From Gammaproteobacteria bacterium RIFCSPHIGHO2_12_FULL_41_20 (GTDB lineage: Bacteria > Pseudomonadota > Gammaproteobacteria > DSM-16500), in the NCBI GenBank assembly GCA_001801575.1, contig MGYC01000038.1, positions 118,163-182,162 on the forward strand: a stretch of 64,000 nt of DNA, written 5' to 3'. Of the stretch, positions 17,327 to 26,481 are shown piece after piece. The notes under the pieces were generated by a model. The model was not told the DNA's origin. It searched no databases and was given only the letters and a program-made list of their open reading frames with translations. The translations under genes and the position numbers were made by a program. Position 1 is the first letter of the stretch, and each line of letters starts with the position of its first letter.

Positions 17327-17435
17327 GGTTGAAGAAAAAATGAATGAAAAACCGGAGTTTGCATAGAGCAAATGAGGATTTCGAGAGATTTTTTTCAAAA
17401 AGATTGGCCTTTGGCCGAGGTTTGGAAAGAAGTCT
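17302..17435 (-). repeat. Palindromic repeat family A, copy 2
   Basis: This copy shares the interior GAAGAAAAAATGAATGA, AAACCGGAGTTTGCATA and CAAATGAGGATTTCGAG with the other A copies and ends AGGTTTGGAAAGAAGTCT. Its pilV-side terminus is shorter, beginning TTCCAAACCTC without the outer AGACTTCT, so the junction with pilV is truncated. It lies between the serC stop (three bases away) and pilV. Confidence 0.83.
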
Positions 17436-17438
17436 ATA

Positions 17439-18527
17439 TTATCCATGCCGCTGCAGAAAGTATTGCATAAACTCAATGAGCGTATCTACGCCGGCTTCCG
17501 GCATAGCATTATATATACTTGCACGTAATCCACCGATAATACGATGACCTTTTAAATTCGTTAAACCAGCCGCTTCTGCTGCAGATAAAAATACCGATCG
17601 CAATTCTTCATTAAGCAAATCAAAAACCACATTCATTTGCGAACGACACTCCGGATGAATACGCGTAATATAAAAACCCCGATGATTATCAAGATAATTA
17701 TACAATTTAGCAGCCTTGCGTTGACTAAGAGTTGCAAAATAACTCACGCCGCCTTGGCGCTTTACCCATGCCAATACCAACCCCATCATGTACCAACAAT
17801 ATGTGGGCGGTGTATTATAAAATGAGCCGTGTTCCACATAGATTTTATACTGATATAATGTAGGAGTACAAGGTAATGCATCAGCAAGTAAATCTTCGCG
17901 TAAGATAACTACGTTTATTCCTGCTGGCCCTAGGTTTTTTTGAGCCCCAGCATAAATAATACCATAATCATGCACATTGATAACCCGCGAGAGAATGGTT
18001 GAGGTCATATCGGCAACAAGCGGTATAGTTGCTGTTTTTGGCACCCAATGAAACTCTAATCCCTCAATGGTTTCATTAGGTGTATAGTGTATATAGGCAG
18101 CCTCTTCCCTTAAAGCCCACATGTCTTGAGGTGGAATAAACGCTAATCCATCGCGTGTCTGTACCGCCGCCGCAATATGCACATCTCCATAACGCCTTGC
18201 CTCTGCAATGGCCTTCTTTGACCATATTCCTGTGTCAATATAATCCGCTGTTTTTATCTTCCCATATAAGTTTAACGGTACCATAGCAAATTGTGTTGAA
18301 GCACCACCAGCAACAAACAGCACATGGTAATTCTTAGGAATCGCCATCAGCTCTCGTAAATCAGCTGCTGTTTGCTCAGCAACTTCTTTAAACTCAGCCC
18401 CTCGATGCCCTAATTCCATCATGGACATTCCTGTACCATGCCAATCTAACATTTCTTGCTGGGCCTGTCGCAACACTTCCTCTGGCAACATGGCTGGCCC
18501 AGCACTGAAGTTGAAAACTTTCCGCAT
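17439..18527 (-). CDS. serC: Phosphoserine aminotransferase
   Basis: SerC converts 3-phosphohydroxypyruvate to phosphoserine in serine synthesis and works in the pyridoxal phosphate pathway that also uses PdxJ (present at 48622). The 362-residue protein starts RKVFNFSAGPAMLPEEVL. It contains the PLP lysine in YAGAQKNLGPAG near residue 197 and the C-terminal GGLRASIYNAMPEAGV signature. The ribosome binding site AAGGAG overlaps the end of fumC (the stop TAA follows it), with five bases between genes. They are therefore probably transcribed together. Confidence 0.96.
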   Translation of the reverse strand: MRKVFNFSAGPAMLPEEVLRQAQQEMLDWHGTGMSMMELGHRGAEFKEVAEQTAADLRELMAIPKNYHVLFVAGGASTQFAMVPLNLYGKIKTADYIDTGIWSKKAIAEARRYGDVHIAAAVQTRDGLAFIPPQDMWALREEAAYIHYTPNETIEGLEFHWVPKTATIPLVADMTSTILSRVINVHDYGIIYAGAQKNLGPAGINVVILREDLLADALPCTPTLYQYKIYVEHGSFYNTPPTYCWYMMGLVLAWVKRQGGVSYFATLSQRKAAKLYNYLDNHRGFYITRIHPECRSQMNVVFDLLNEELRSVFLSAAEAAGLTNLKGHRIIGGLRASIYNAMPEAGVDTLIEFMQYFLQRHG

Positions 18528-18532
18528 GCTGC

Positions 18533-19942
18533 TTACTCCTTGGGCTCTAGCATTTGCTCAGGCCGAACTATTTCTTTAAATTCATCTGCTGATAAATATC
18601 CCAATGCAAGACAAGCATCTAATAAAGAAGTTCCATCCTCCCAGGCCTTATGAGCAATCTTTGCCGATTTGTCGTAGCCAATTTTTGGAGTTAATGCTGT
18701 AACCAACATAAGCGAGTTACTTACATAAGCATGAATACGTTTCTCATCAGCAGTGAGCCCTTCCACTAAATATTTAGTAAACATCCGCATAGAGTCGGAA
18801 AGCAAAGTAACAGAATGTAAGAGATTATAAATAATGACGGGTTTAAATACATTCAACTCAAAATTCCCTTGCGAACCAGCAAATCCAATCGCCATATCAT
18901 TGCCCATAACTTGCACGCATACCATAGTCATGGCCTCGCATTGCGTAGGGTTAATCTTACCCGGCATAATAGAGGAACCCGGTTCATTTGCCGGTAACAC
19001 CAACTCTCCCAGACCGCAGCGCGGCCCCGAACCTAACCAGCGAATATCATTAGCAATCTTCATCAAAGAGCAAGCCAATGTTTTCAAGGCTCCACTGACA
19101 AAAACCAAAGCATCATGCGCTGCAAGCGCTGCAAACTTATTAGGCGCGGATATAAATGGAAAACTGGTTAAATCAGCAATGGTTGCTGCAACTCGTACTG
19201 CAAACTGCGGATGGGTATTTAACCCCGTTCCTACTGCAGTACCGCCTATTGCCAATTCATACACATGAGCTAAAGAGTTACGAATGTTTTCCAAATCAGC
19301 ACCTAACTGCTGCACATAAGCTGAAAACTCTTGCCCCAAAGTAAGCGGTACTGCATCTTGCAAATGGGTGCGGCCAATTTTAATAATATGCGCGAAAGAG
19401 CGTTGTTTTTCAGCTAGCGCATCGCGCAATGCCTCCAGCGCTGGCAATAAATTTTTTTGTATTGCTTCTACTGTTGCAATATGCATTGCTGTGGGAAAAG
19501 TATCATTGGATGATTGCGAGCGATTCACATGATCATTAGGGTGAATGGGATTTTTTGAGCCTATCTTTCCACCCACCATCTCTATAGCACAGTTAGCAAT
19601 AACTTCGTTCACATTCATATTTGTTTGTGTACCACTTCCCGTCTGCCAAATACGCAACGGAAATTGGCCTTGCAACTTACCAGCAATCACTTCATCTGCA
19701 GCCGCAACAATTAATCGCATCTTATCTTCAGGTAGCAATCCAAGCTGATGATTTACCATTGCCGCGGCTTTTTTTAATATACCAAAAGCCCTAATTAATT
19801 CATTTGGCATAGTATCATGACCAATAGCAAAGTGTTCTAGCGACCGCTGTGTTTGCGCCCCCCAATAAACATGGGCCGGCACCTCAATATTACCCATGCT
19901 ATCTGATTCTGTGCGAGTCAATGATTTTATTTCTTGTTTCAC
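18533..19942 (-). CDS. fumC: Class II fumarate hydratase
   Basis: FumC hydrates fumarate to malate in the TCA cycle using an iron-free active site. [50 protein letters not shown] and [13 protein letters not shown] (the lyase superfamily signature loop) are all present in order. [12 protein letters not shown] near the start favours fumarase over aspartase. Length (469) is normal. The start is GTG at 19942 with AGGAG nine bases upstream. Confidence 0.95.
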   Translation of the reverse strand: MKQEIKSLTRTESDSMGNIEVPAHVYWGAQTQRSLEHFAIGHDTMPNELIRAFGILKKAAAMVNHQLGLLPEDKMRLIVAAADEVIAGKLQGQFPLRIWQTGSGTQTNMNVNEVIANCAIEMVGGKIGSKNPIHPNDHVNRSQSSNDTFPTAMHIATVEAIQKNLLPALEALRDALAEKQRSFAHIIKIGRTHLQDAVPLTLGQEFSAYVQQLGADLENIRNSLAHVYELAIGGTAVGTGLNTHPQFAVRVAATIADLTSFPFISAPNKFAALAAHDALVFVSGALKTLACSLMKIANDIRWLGSGPRCGLGELVLPANEPGSSIMPGKINPTQCEAMTMVCVQVMGNDMAIGFAGSQGNFELNVFKPVIIYNLLHSVTLLSDSMRMFTKYLVEGLTADEKRIHAYVSNSLMLVTALTPKIGYDKSAKIAHKAWEDGTSLLDACLALGYLSADEFKEIVRPEQMLEPKE

Positions 19943-19957
19943 AGTGTTCTTCTCCTA

Positions 19958-22597
19958 TCACAATAAACTCTTACTCGCCAATTCATATACATCTCTCGAA
20001 AGCGAGTTTTGCTTCACGATCATTTCTAGCTGCTCTTTCATAAGTTGCTGGCGATGCGCGTCATAGCGCCTCCACTCAGTTAATGGTTTTATCATACGCG
20101 CGGCTATTTGTGGGTTAAACTTATCTAGCTTTAAAATACACTCGCGCAGAAACACATAACCGTGCCCAGCACTAGCGTGAAAGTTAAATAAATTATTATT
20201 ACAAAATGTCCCTATCAAAGCATATACTTTATTCGGGTTCTTAATATCAAATGTCTCATGGTTAAACAAGCCTTGCACTTTAGATAAAGTACACGGTAAT
20301 TTTGAGCCCGCCTGTATAGCAAACCACTTATCAACAATCAATGCTGCTCGATGCCATGCAACATAAAACTCATCAATAGCGCTATCCACCACGGGATGAT
20401 CCAAGTCCACTAAAGCCTTAAAAGCAGCGACGGTATCTGTCATATTATGTAATAAGGATTCCTTGAATTGCTGCATCCCCAGGTAAATATACTCTTCTTC
20501 TGGTAACAACATTAAATAAGATAAGCAAGTATTTTTTAATCGCCGCTTCCCCATCTCTTCATTATTAAACTTATATGTATGCTGTGTCGAATAGTGTTTT
20601 TTATAGGTTTGCAGAAATACATATTGCAAAGCCTTAGCAAGCTCTAACAAAACATACTCACGTACTACATGAATAGCGGTAATGTCAATAATCGGCATTT
20701 GTTCAGCAAGATATTTTTCCGATGGCAAGACTAACATACTCGCCAATAAGTTATTCTCTATTTTTCCACTCTCCAATACCCGAATAAACATATCGCCTAG
20801 AGTGGTTGTTATCGCCAACGGCTTCTTATCTTGATAATCTGCAACGAGTCGCAACAAGACTCGCTCCATATATTTCTGCCCTGCTTCCCAACGATTAAAT
20901 CCATTACTATCATGGGAAAATAATAATATTAAATCTTCATCAGTATAGTTGTAATGTAACTTTACTGGAGCAGAAAAATCTCGCAGTAACGACGGTATAG
21001 GACGCGCTTGAATATGGGTAAACTCATACCGTTGCTCTATACTCTTTAATTGCAATACGGTATCCAGCATAGGCCCTTCATTATTAATGTATAGAGGAAT
21101 CGCTTCTCCCATAGAATCAAGCAAGCCCATTTTAATAGGAATATGCATGGGTTTTTTTTCTGATCGCTCTAAGGTTTGTTGCATCACTAAAGCATATGTT
21201 TGTTTTTTTTCATCATAGGTGGATTTTATGTTAAGCACGGGAGTCCCCGCTTGGCTATACCATAAGCGAAATTGAGTAAGATCAATGGCCGATACCTCCT
21301 CCATCACGCCAATAAAATTCTCAATAGTTACTGCTTGGCCATCATAACGAGAAAAATATAGATCCATCCCCTTGCGAAAAAGAACTTTACCCAATATGGT
21401 TTGTAACATACGAATAACTTCCGAGCCCTTATTGTAAACCGTCGTCGTATAAAAGTTATTAATCTCCATATAGGATTCTGGTCGTACTGAGTGTGCTAAA
21501 GGCCCCGCATCCTCAGGAAATTGTACCAATCGTAAATAATTCACATCGTGAATACGCGCAATATCAGTGGAGATACTATCTTGAGTAAAAGATTGATCAC
21601 GAAATATAGTTAGTCCTTCTTTTAAGCTTAACTGGAACCAATCCCGACACGTCACCCGATTACCAGACCAATTATGAAAATATTCATGCGCAACAACTGA
21701 TTCAATATGCACAAAGTCTTCGTCCGTCGCTGTCTTACCATCTGCCAAGATGTATTTTGTGTTAAAAATATTCAGCCCCTTATTCTCCATGGCGCCCATA
21801 TTAAAATCATCAACAGCAACAATCATATATATATCTAAGTCATACTCTCGGCCATAATTCTCCTCATCCCAGTGCATAGCTTTTTTTAAAGACTGCATAG
21901 CGTATTGACATTGATTGCTGTAACCCTTTTCTACGAAAATTTTTAATGTCACCGTTTTCCCAGAACAAGTAATAAACACATCTTCAACCACAGCAAAATC
22001 ACCCGCCACTAATGCAAATAAATAGCTAGGCTTTTTAAATGGATCTTCCCAGGTTACCCAATGCTTATTAGCGGCAAGCTCGCCTGAATGAATAGGATTT
22101 CCATTGGAAAGCAAGTATGGATAGCGCGTTTTATCTGCGACAATGGTTGTGGTAAATCGCGTTAATACATCGGGACGATCTAAAAAATACATGATACGGC
22201 GAAATCCTTCCGCCTCACATTGTGTACAAAAAAAATCCCTCGATCGATACAAACCACTCAGCTGCGTATTTTCTTGCGGTTTAAGGTATGTTCGAATTTC
22301 CAATTCAAAATGATCAGGTACCTGATAAATCACCAATCCTTGAACGCTAAGCGCATAACATGAATCATCTAAAACCTGTTTATTCAATGTGATATAGTCT
22401 AAAGTTAAATCTTCACCATATAAAACCAAATCTCGACTAGCTGCGCAGCGAGAAATATGCATATTAGCTTTTACAACAGTTACAACTTCTGTTAATTCAA
22501 AATGTAAGTCTATTTTATTAATGCAAAAACTAGGTGGCGTGTAGTCCTTTAAAAAAATAGCTTGGGGTAATGATTTTTTTTTAGATACAACAGACAT
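19958..22597 (-). CDS. pepN: Aminopeptidase N (M1 zinc metallopeptidase)
   Basis: PepN trims N-terminal residues from cytoplasmic peptides. The exopeptidase motif GAMENKGLNIFN (near residue 260) and the zinc site HEYFHNWSGNRVTCRDWFQL followed by LKEGLTIFRDQ are intact, and the four-domain length of about 880 residues matches E. coli PepN. ATG at 22597 is chosen over an in-frame TTG five codons upstream. The C-terminus ends in ELASKSLL. It ends 16 bases before fumC on the same strand. Confidence 0.95.
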   Translation of the reverse strand: MSVVSKKKSLPQAIFLKDYTPPSFCINKIDLHFELTEVVTVVKANMHISRCAASRDLVLYGEDLTLDYITLNKQVLDDSCYALSVQGLVIYQVPDHFELEIRTYLKPQENTQLSGLYRSRDFFCTQCEAEGFRRIMYFLDRPDVLTRFTTTIVADKTRYPYLLSNGNPIHSGELAANKHWVTWEDPFKKPSYLFALVAGDFAVVEDVFITCSGKTVTLKIFVEKGYSNQCQYAMQSLKKAMHWDEENYGREYDLDIYMIVAVDDFNMGAMENKGLNIFNTKYILADGKTATDEDFVHIESVVAHEYFHNWSGNRVTCRDWFQLSLKEGLTIFRDQSFTQDSISTDIARIHDVNYLRLVQFPEDAGPLAHSVRPESYMEINNFYTTTVYNKGSEVIRMLQTILGKVLFRKGMDLYFSRYDGQAVTIENFIGVMEEVSAIDLTQFRLWYSQAGTPVLNIKSTYDEKKQTYALVMQQTLERSEKKPMHIPIKMGLLDSMGEAIPLYINNEGPMLDTVLQLKSIEQRYEFTHIQARPIPSLLRDFSAPVKLHYNYTDEDLILLFSHDSNGFNRWEAGQKYMERVLLRLVADYQDKKPLAITTTLGDMFIRVLESGKIENNLLASMLVLPSEKYLAEQMPIIDITAIHVVREYVLLELAKALQYVFLQTYKKHYSTQHTYKFNNEEMGKRRLKNTCLSYLMLLPEEEYIYLGMQQFKESLLHNMTDTVAAFKALVDLDHPVVDSAIDEFYVAWHRAALIVDKWFAIQAGSKLPCTLSKVQGLFNHETFDIKNPNKVYALIGTFCNNNLFNFHASAGHGYVFLRECILKLDKFNPQIAARMIKPLTEWRRYDAHRQQLMKEQLEMIVKQNSLSRDVYELASKSLL

Positions 22598-22642
22598 GAA
22601 GTTATCGTCCAAGGTAAAAGTAAAGATAACTCTTTTTAGTTA

Positions 22643-23065
22643 TTATTTCTGCATGACAGATGCCGCGCCCACTGTACCACTACCACTGGTACCCACATTC
22701 GGTGCCGCGCCCACTACACCAGGAACCGGTTGCATAGGTGTTGTAGCTGGGGCATTAGAGGCTGGCTGTGCAGCACTGGCTGGCATATCGTTATTTGTAT
22801 TATTCGGTGTTGCTACCTCTCCCGCTGCTTGCTGCTGAGGCAACACTGTAGAGGATGGCGGTGGTACTGATGTTGATGGCGGTGTAGATGGTGACATTGA
22901 TTGCGGCTGATTCCCTTGATCCGCTGTTGATTGTGATTGAGCTGACAAGCTAGCTTGGTCAGCCGGCATGGTTGTTGTTGGATTCGTCGCCATATCTGTT
23001 TGTGCTACGGCATAAGTGCTTACGAGGCTAAATAAACAAGCTGAAACAAAATATCTTAATCTCAT
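22643..23065 (-). CDS. Small secreted Pro/Ser/Thr/Ala-rich protein of unknown function
   Basis: The 140-residue product starts with a clear Sec signal peptide (LRYFVSACLFSLVSTYAVAQ) and then consists of low-complexity Gln, Ser, Pro, Thr and Ala sequence such as PSTPPSTSVPPPSSTV, with no recognisable domain. It lies upstream of pepN on the same strand, about 45 bases away. It may be a periplasmic or surface linker-like protein. I do not recognise a family. The ATG at 23065 has AAGGAAAA-like sequence upstream. Confidence 0.65.
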   Translation of the reverse strand: MRLRYFVSACLFSLVSTYAVAQTDMATNPTTTMPADQASLSAQSQSTADQGNQPQSMSPSTPPSTSVPPPSSTVLPQQQAAGEVATPNNTNNDMPASAAQPASNAPATTPMQPVPGVVGAAPNVGTSGSGTVGAASVMQK

Positions 23066-23218
23066 AATGATTTTCCTTATTTAATACAGTTAACCCTATG
23101 TAAAGAGATCCATTCGTATCACATCTAAAGAGAGCTCCTGGGCAGAGGTTACTTGACTATACATAAATGATCCCGGATTATGATAAACACAATCATTCAC
23201 TACCTGCAAGAATCATCT

Positions 23219-23914
23219 ATGCAACAAAATGTCGATCAGCAAGAGATAGAAAAATTTGCCCGCTTAGCAGCGCAATGGTGGGACCCCAATGGCGACCTTA
23301 AGACTTTACATCAAATTAACCCTATAAGGCTTTCTTATATCTTAGAAAAAACTCCATTGAAAAATCAAACTATCCTTGATGTTGGCTGCGGGGGCGGGAT
23401 CTTAGCCGAGAGCTTAGCCCATCACGGCGCCCGAGTTACTGGCATTGATATGAATGCAGCAGCCATAAACGTCGCTAACTTACATCAAAAAGCCAATATG
23501 GGAATAGAGTATCTCACCATAACAGCAGAAGCGCTTACCCTAGAACGCCCTGCTGCATATGACATTGTTACGTGTTTTGAATTGCTTGAACACGTACCCC
23601 ACCCCATATCAATCATTAAAGCATGCTACAGCATAGCCAAACCCGGTGGACACATATTCTTTTCAACATTAAACCGCAATATAAAATCCTATTTATTTGC
23701 CATTATTGGCGCAGAATATTGCTTAAAACTCCTGCCTAAAAACACCCATGATTTTTCTAAGTTTATACGTCCATCAGAAATCGCCACATGGATAAGAGAT
23801 GCAGGGTTGCAACTTAACGAATTCAAAGGAATATCATATAATATCATTACTCAGCAATTTCACTTAACAAACTCTATTTCCGTGAATTACTTGTGCCATG
23901 CCAAACGTCCATAA
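23219..23914 (+). CDS. ubiG: Ubiquinone biosynthesis O-methyltransferase UbiG
   Basis: UbiG performs both O-methylations in ubiquinone synthesis. NVDQQEIEKFARLAAQWWDP at the start and LDVGCGGGILAESLAHHGA (SAM motif I) match the family, as does FELLEHVPHP. The start at 23219 (MQQNVDQQEI) aligns with known enzymes; an in-frame ATG at 23180 would add 13 residues and cannot be excluded. The 3' end overlaps the next gene by 17 bases. The pairing with a HAD phosphatase is the same as ubiG-mupP in pseudomonads. Confidence 0.93.
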   Translation: MQQNVDQQEIEKFARLAAQWWDPNGDLKTLHQINPIRLSYILEKTPLKNQTILDVGCGGGILAESLAHHGARVTGIDMNAAAINVANLHQKANMGIEYLTITAEALTLERPAAYDIVTCFELLEHVPHPISIIKACYSIAKPGGHIFFSTLNRNIKSYLFAIIGAEYCLKLLPKNTHDFSKFIRPSEIATWIRDAGLQLNEFKGISYNIITQQFHLTNSISVNYLCHAKRP

Positions 23915-24602
23915 AGAAAAAATTCAGTTATCCACAGTGCTATTTGACTTAGATGGGACATTATACGACACAGCACCGGATTTGGCTTTTGCATTAAATC
24001 AGCTGTGCCTAGCCCATCACGCTCCTGCTCTAGCCTTTAAGGATATTCGCCCTCACGCAGGGCACGGTAGCCATTCATTATTAAAGTTAGCTTTAAATAT
24101 TGATACAACACATCCCACCTTCCAACAACGGTATGAGCAATTTATTACGCTATATCAATCTCACATCAGCAAAACCACACAACTGTTTACTGGTGTAAAA
24201 CAAGTATTAACCTACCTGGAAGAGCACGCTATTCCGTGGGGAATTGTCACCAATAAGCCACAAAATCTAACCGACCAACTATTATCCATGGTGCCATTAC
24301 CTTATAAACCACATTGCTTAATTTATGGCAATTCACTTCCTAAGCGTAAACCCTTCCCAGATCCAATACTTTATGCCTGTCAACTATTAAAAAAAAATCC
24401 TTACCATTGTTTATATATTGGCGATACAGAAATTGACGTGCTAGCTAGTAAAGCAGCGGGAACACAATCCATGGTGGCCTTGTATGGGTATATAAGCCAA
24501 AGCGAAGATCCGTACTCTTGGCAAGCTGACGGTTACATTAAACACCCTATTGATATCATTACATGGCTGCAAAGCGTTGTAACACCCAGGAGTTTCTGCT
24601 GA
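23898..24602 (+). CDS. HAD phosphatase, MupP or phosphoglycolate phosphatase type
   Basis: The protein has HAD motifs FDLDGTLYDT (nucleophile aspartate near residue 17), a helical cap, VTNKP (motif II) and GDTEIDVLASKAAG (motif IV). Both Gph and MupP (MurNAc-6-phosphate phosphatase, cell-wall recycling) look like this. The overlap with ubiG favours MupP by gene order, while sequence alone cannot decide. The last residues, RSFC, are encoded by the end of repeat D1, which also supplies the TGA stop. The convergent gene pncA ends in the same RSFC. Confidence 0.85.
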   Translation: MPNVHKEKIQLSTVLFDLDGTLYDTAPDLAFALNQLCLAHHAPALAFKDIRPHAGHGSHSLLKLALNIDTTHPTFQQRYEQFITLYQSHISKTTQLFTGVKQVLTYLEEHAIPWGIVTNKPQNLTDQLLSMVPLPYKPHCLIYGNSLPKRKPFPDPILYACQLLKKNPYHCLYIGDTEIDVLASKAAGTQSMVALYGYISQSEDPYSWQADGYIKHPIDIITWLQSVVTPRSFC

Positions 24603-24754
24603 ATAAAGGATGACAAGCGCATGGATAGGTATAACGCACAATGGCTTCCCCGCTAAAAGCATGCGGGGACAAGCTGCTTCCAGCCTCCTGCGCTTTATTT
24701 GTGCTTTTATACCTATCCATGCGCTTGTCATCCTTTATTCAGCAGAAACTCCTG
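24587..24754. repeat. Palindromic repeat family D, copy 1 (168 bp)
   Basis: Arms of about 48 bases are perfect complements. The left begins CAGGAGTTTCTGCTGAATAA and the right ends TTATTCAGCAGAAACTCCTG. The interior contains a small GC-rich hairpin (CCCCGC, GCGGGG). It sits between two convergent genes and is read into by both, giving each a terminal RSFC and a TGA stop. It would also form a strong hairpin in either transcript, so it could end or stabilise both mRNAs. Copy 2 is at 58063-58203. Confidence 0.88.
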
Positions 24755-25371
24755 AGCAACACCTGCTTCGATTGAATAATGTTCGCTCCTGCTGCTTGCA
24801 TTTCCTCAATAGCCTTAGCTATATCTCCTGGATGCAATGCAACACCACGACAAGCATCTTCGATAATATTAACACGGTACCCTAAAGCCAAGGCATCCAA
24901 AGCGGTATACTTAACACAATAATCTGTAGCAAGCCCAGCCAAATAAAGCTCATCCACATGCCTATCATGCAAATAATCTTTTAATCCCGTCTCTCGCCTA
25001 TGGGCATTATCAAAAAAAGCACTGTAACTATCAATAGCCTTATCTGCGCCCTTAAAAATTATTTTGTTTATTTTTGACGTGTCTAATTGCACATGGAAGT
25101 CTGACCCGGGGGTATTTTGTATACAGTGACATGGCCATAAAACCTGGGGGATAGCATCGACGGTAACAACATCTCCAACCTTATAGCCAGGATGATTAGT
25201 GGCAAAGCTTGTATGGTCTTGAGGATGCCAATCTTTAGTAGCAATAATGAGATCAAAATAGGGTTGTAATTGATTGATAACAGGAATCACCGCATTAGCA
25301 TCAGGTACTGCTAAACTGCCGCCATGACAAAAATCATTCTGCAAATCCACTATAATGAATGCCTTTTTCAT
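24739..25371 (-). CDS. pncA: Nicotinamidase
   Basis: PncA deamidates nicotinamide to nicotinate for NAD salvage. The catalytic triad is visible: aspartate in VDLQNDFCHGG, lysine in ATKDWHPQDH and cysteine in LATDYCVKYTALDAL. Metal-binding histidines lie in the DWHPQDH segment. At 210 residues the length is normal. The second of two adjacent ATGs (25371) has better spacing from GGAGG. The C-terminus, LLRSFC, comes from repeat D1. NAD synthetase (nadE) is encoded nearby on the other strand. Confidence 0.93.
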   Translation of the reverse strand: MKKAFIIVDLQNDFCHGGSLAVPDANAVIPVINQLQPYFDLIIATKDWHPQDHTSFATNHPGYKVGDVVTVDAIPQVLWPCHCIQNTPGSDFHVQLDTSKINKIIFKGADKAIDSYSAFFDNAHRRETGLKDYLHDRHVDELYLAGLATDYCVKYTALDALALGYRVNIIEDACRGVALHPGDIAKAIEEMQAAGANIIQSKQVLLRSFC

Positions 25372-25505
25372 CATACCTCCGCCCCATCGCTTTATCTATT
25401 TTTATAGTAATAAATGGCTATTTCGCTATACGCTAATAACGATTTCTTATAGTATATAGTATAGTGAACCAAACTCTTAAAGCTATACGTTATGAATCGT
25501 CATTT

Positions 25506-26444
25506 ATGCGCAATAATATTAACAATCTGGTAGATAAGTTAACTTATATCAATTTACCTCGCTCTATTATAAAAATCACCGGAAAAGATGCAAAACTTTT
25601 TCTGCAAGGTCAGGTAACGTGTGACCTGAATGCCGCTTCGCCACAAACAAGCCTGCTCGGCGCCCATTGCAACCCACAAGGACGCATTGTTTTTTTATTT
25701 CGCCTTATACAATGCGATGAAGATTACTATCTTTTTTTACCTACAGAAATACTAACTATTGCTTTACACTCGCTGAAAAAGTATGCGGTTTTTTATAAAG
25801 TACAATTAACTCCTTTAGACACAGTAACAACTATTGGCCTATGGGGAGAACAAGCTAATGCATTTCTATCTACATCGGCTTTATCTATAAACACTATTGC
25901 AACCGATGCAGTGATTCACTGTAATAAAGCCATTGTTGTTCCGCTTGCCAGCAGTAAACTACGCTATTTAGTGATAGGTAACCCAGCAAATACCCTTATA
26001 CAGAAAATAACAACCATGGCTACTCTTGCATCTCTACAACAGTGGCAATACCTAGATATTCTTGCTGGCTTACCCACAATTTATCCCGAGACAACAGAAA
26101 AATTTCTGCCTCATGACATTAATTTACATCAAATCAATGGCATTAGTTTCCAAAAAGGCTGTTATACAGGTCAAGAAATCATCGCACGTATGCACTATAA
26201 AGGTAAGCTGAAAAATCATTTATATCATGCGCAGCTCATCACCACGGCCAACCTAGCAGCAGGCACCGAGTTATACAACTCCCCATCTCAAGACGCAACT
26301 TGGAGCGCAACTATCGTTAACATCATACAAGAAAAAAATAACTTCTATCTCGCTCTACTCACTGCAAACACAACACTGATAGAGCAAAATCAATTATTCG
26401 CTAACAAAGAAAAGGTTCGTATTCACCAAGTTTTGAACTTATAA
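25506..26444 (+). CDS. ygfZ: Folate-binding Fe-S cluster repair/tRNA-modification protein YgfZ
   Basis: YgfZ is a folate-dependent protein that helps maintain certain Fe-S enzymes. The signature KGCYTGQEIIARMHYKG is present near residue 230, with the essential cysteine, and LFLQGQVTCDL and GAHCNPQGRIVFLF near the start match the GcvT-like fold. The start is uncertain: an in-frame GTG lies at 25464, but a TATAGT-like -10 sequence just before it makes the ATG at 25506 more likely. In E. coli it sits beside sdhE-ygfX; here those genes are about 30 kb away. Confidence 0.9.
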   Translation: MRNNINNLVDKLTYINLPRSIIKITGKDAKLFLQGQVTCDLNAASPQTSLLGAHCNPQGRIVFLFRLIQCDEDYYLFLPTEILTIALHSLKKYAVFYKVQLTPLDTVTTIGLWGEQANAFLSTSALSINTIATDAVIHCNKAIVVPLASSKLRYLVIGNPANTLIQKITTMATLASLQQWQYLDILAGLPTIYPETTEKFLPHDINLHQINGISFQKGCYTGQEIIARMHYKGKLKNHLYHAQLITTANLAAGTELYNSPSQDATWSATIVNIIQEKNNFYLALLTANTTLIEQNQLFANKEKVRIHQVLNL

Positions 26445-26481
26445 TTTAAAGATAATTGATGTGGAACAACATGGAGATACC

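Noticed and set aside
24441..24885. Short frames with MTSAWIGI in repeat D1, and 57952-58182 in D2
   Set aside because: Both copies yield similar peptides only because the palindrome is conserved; no ribosome binding sites and they overlap real gene ends.
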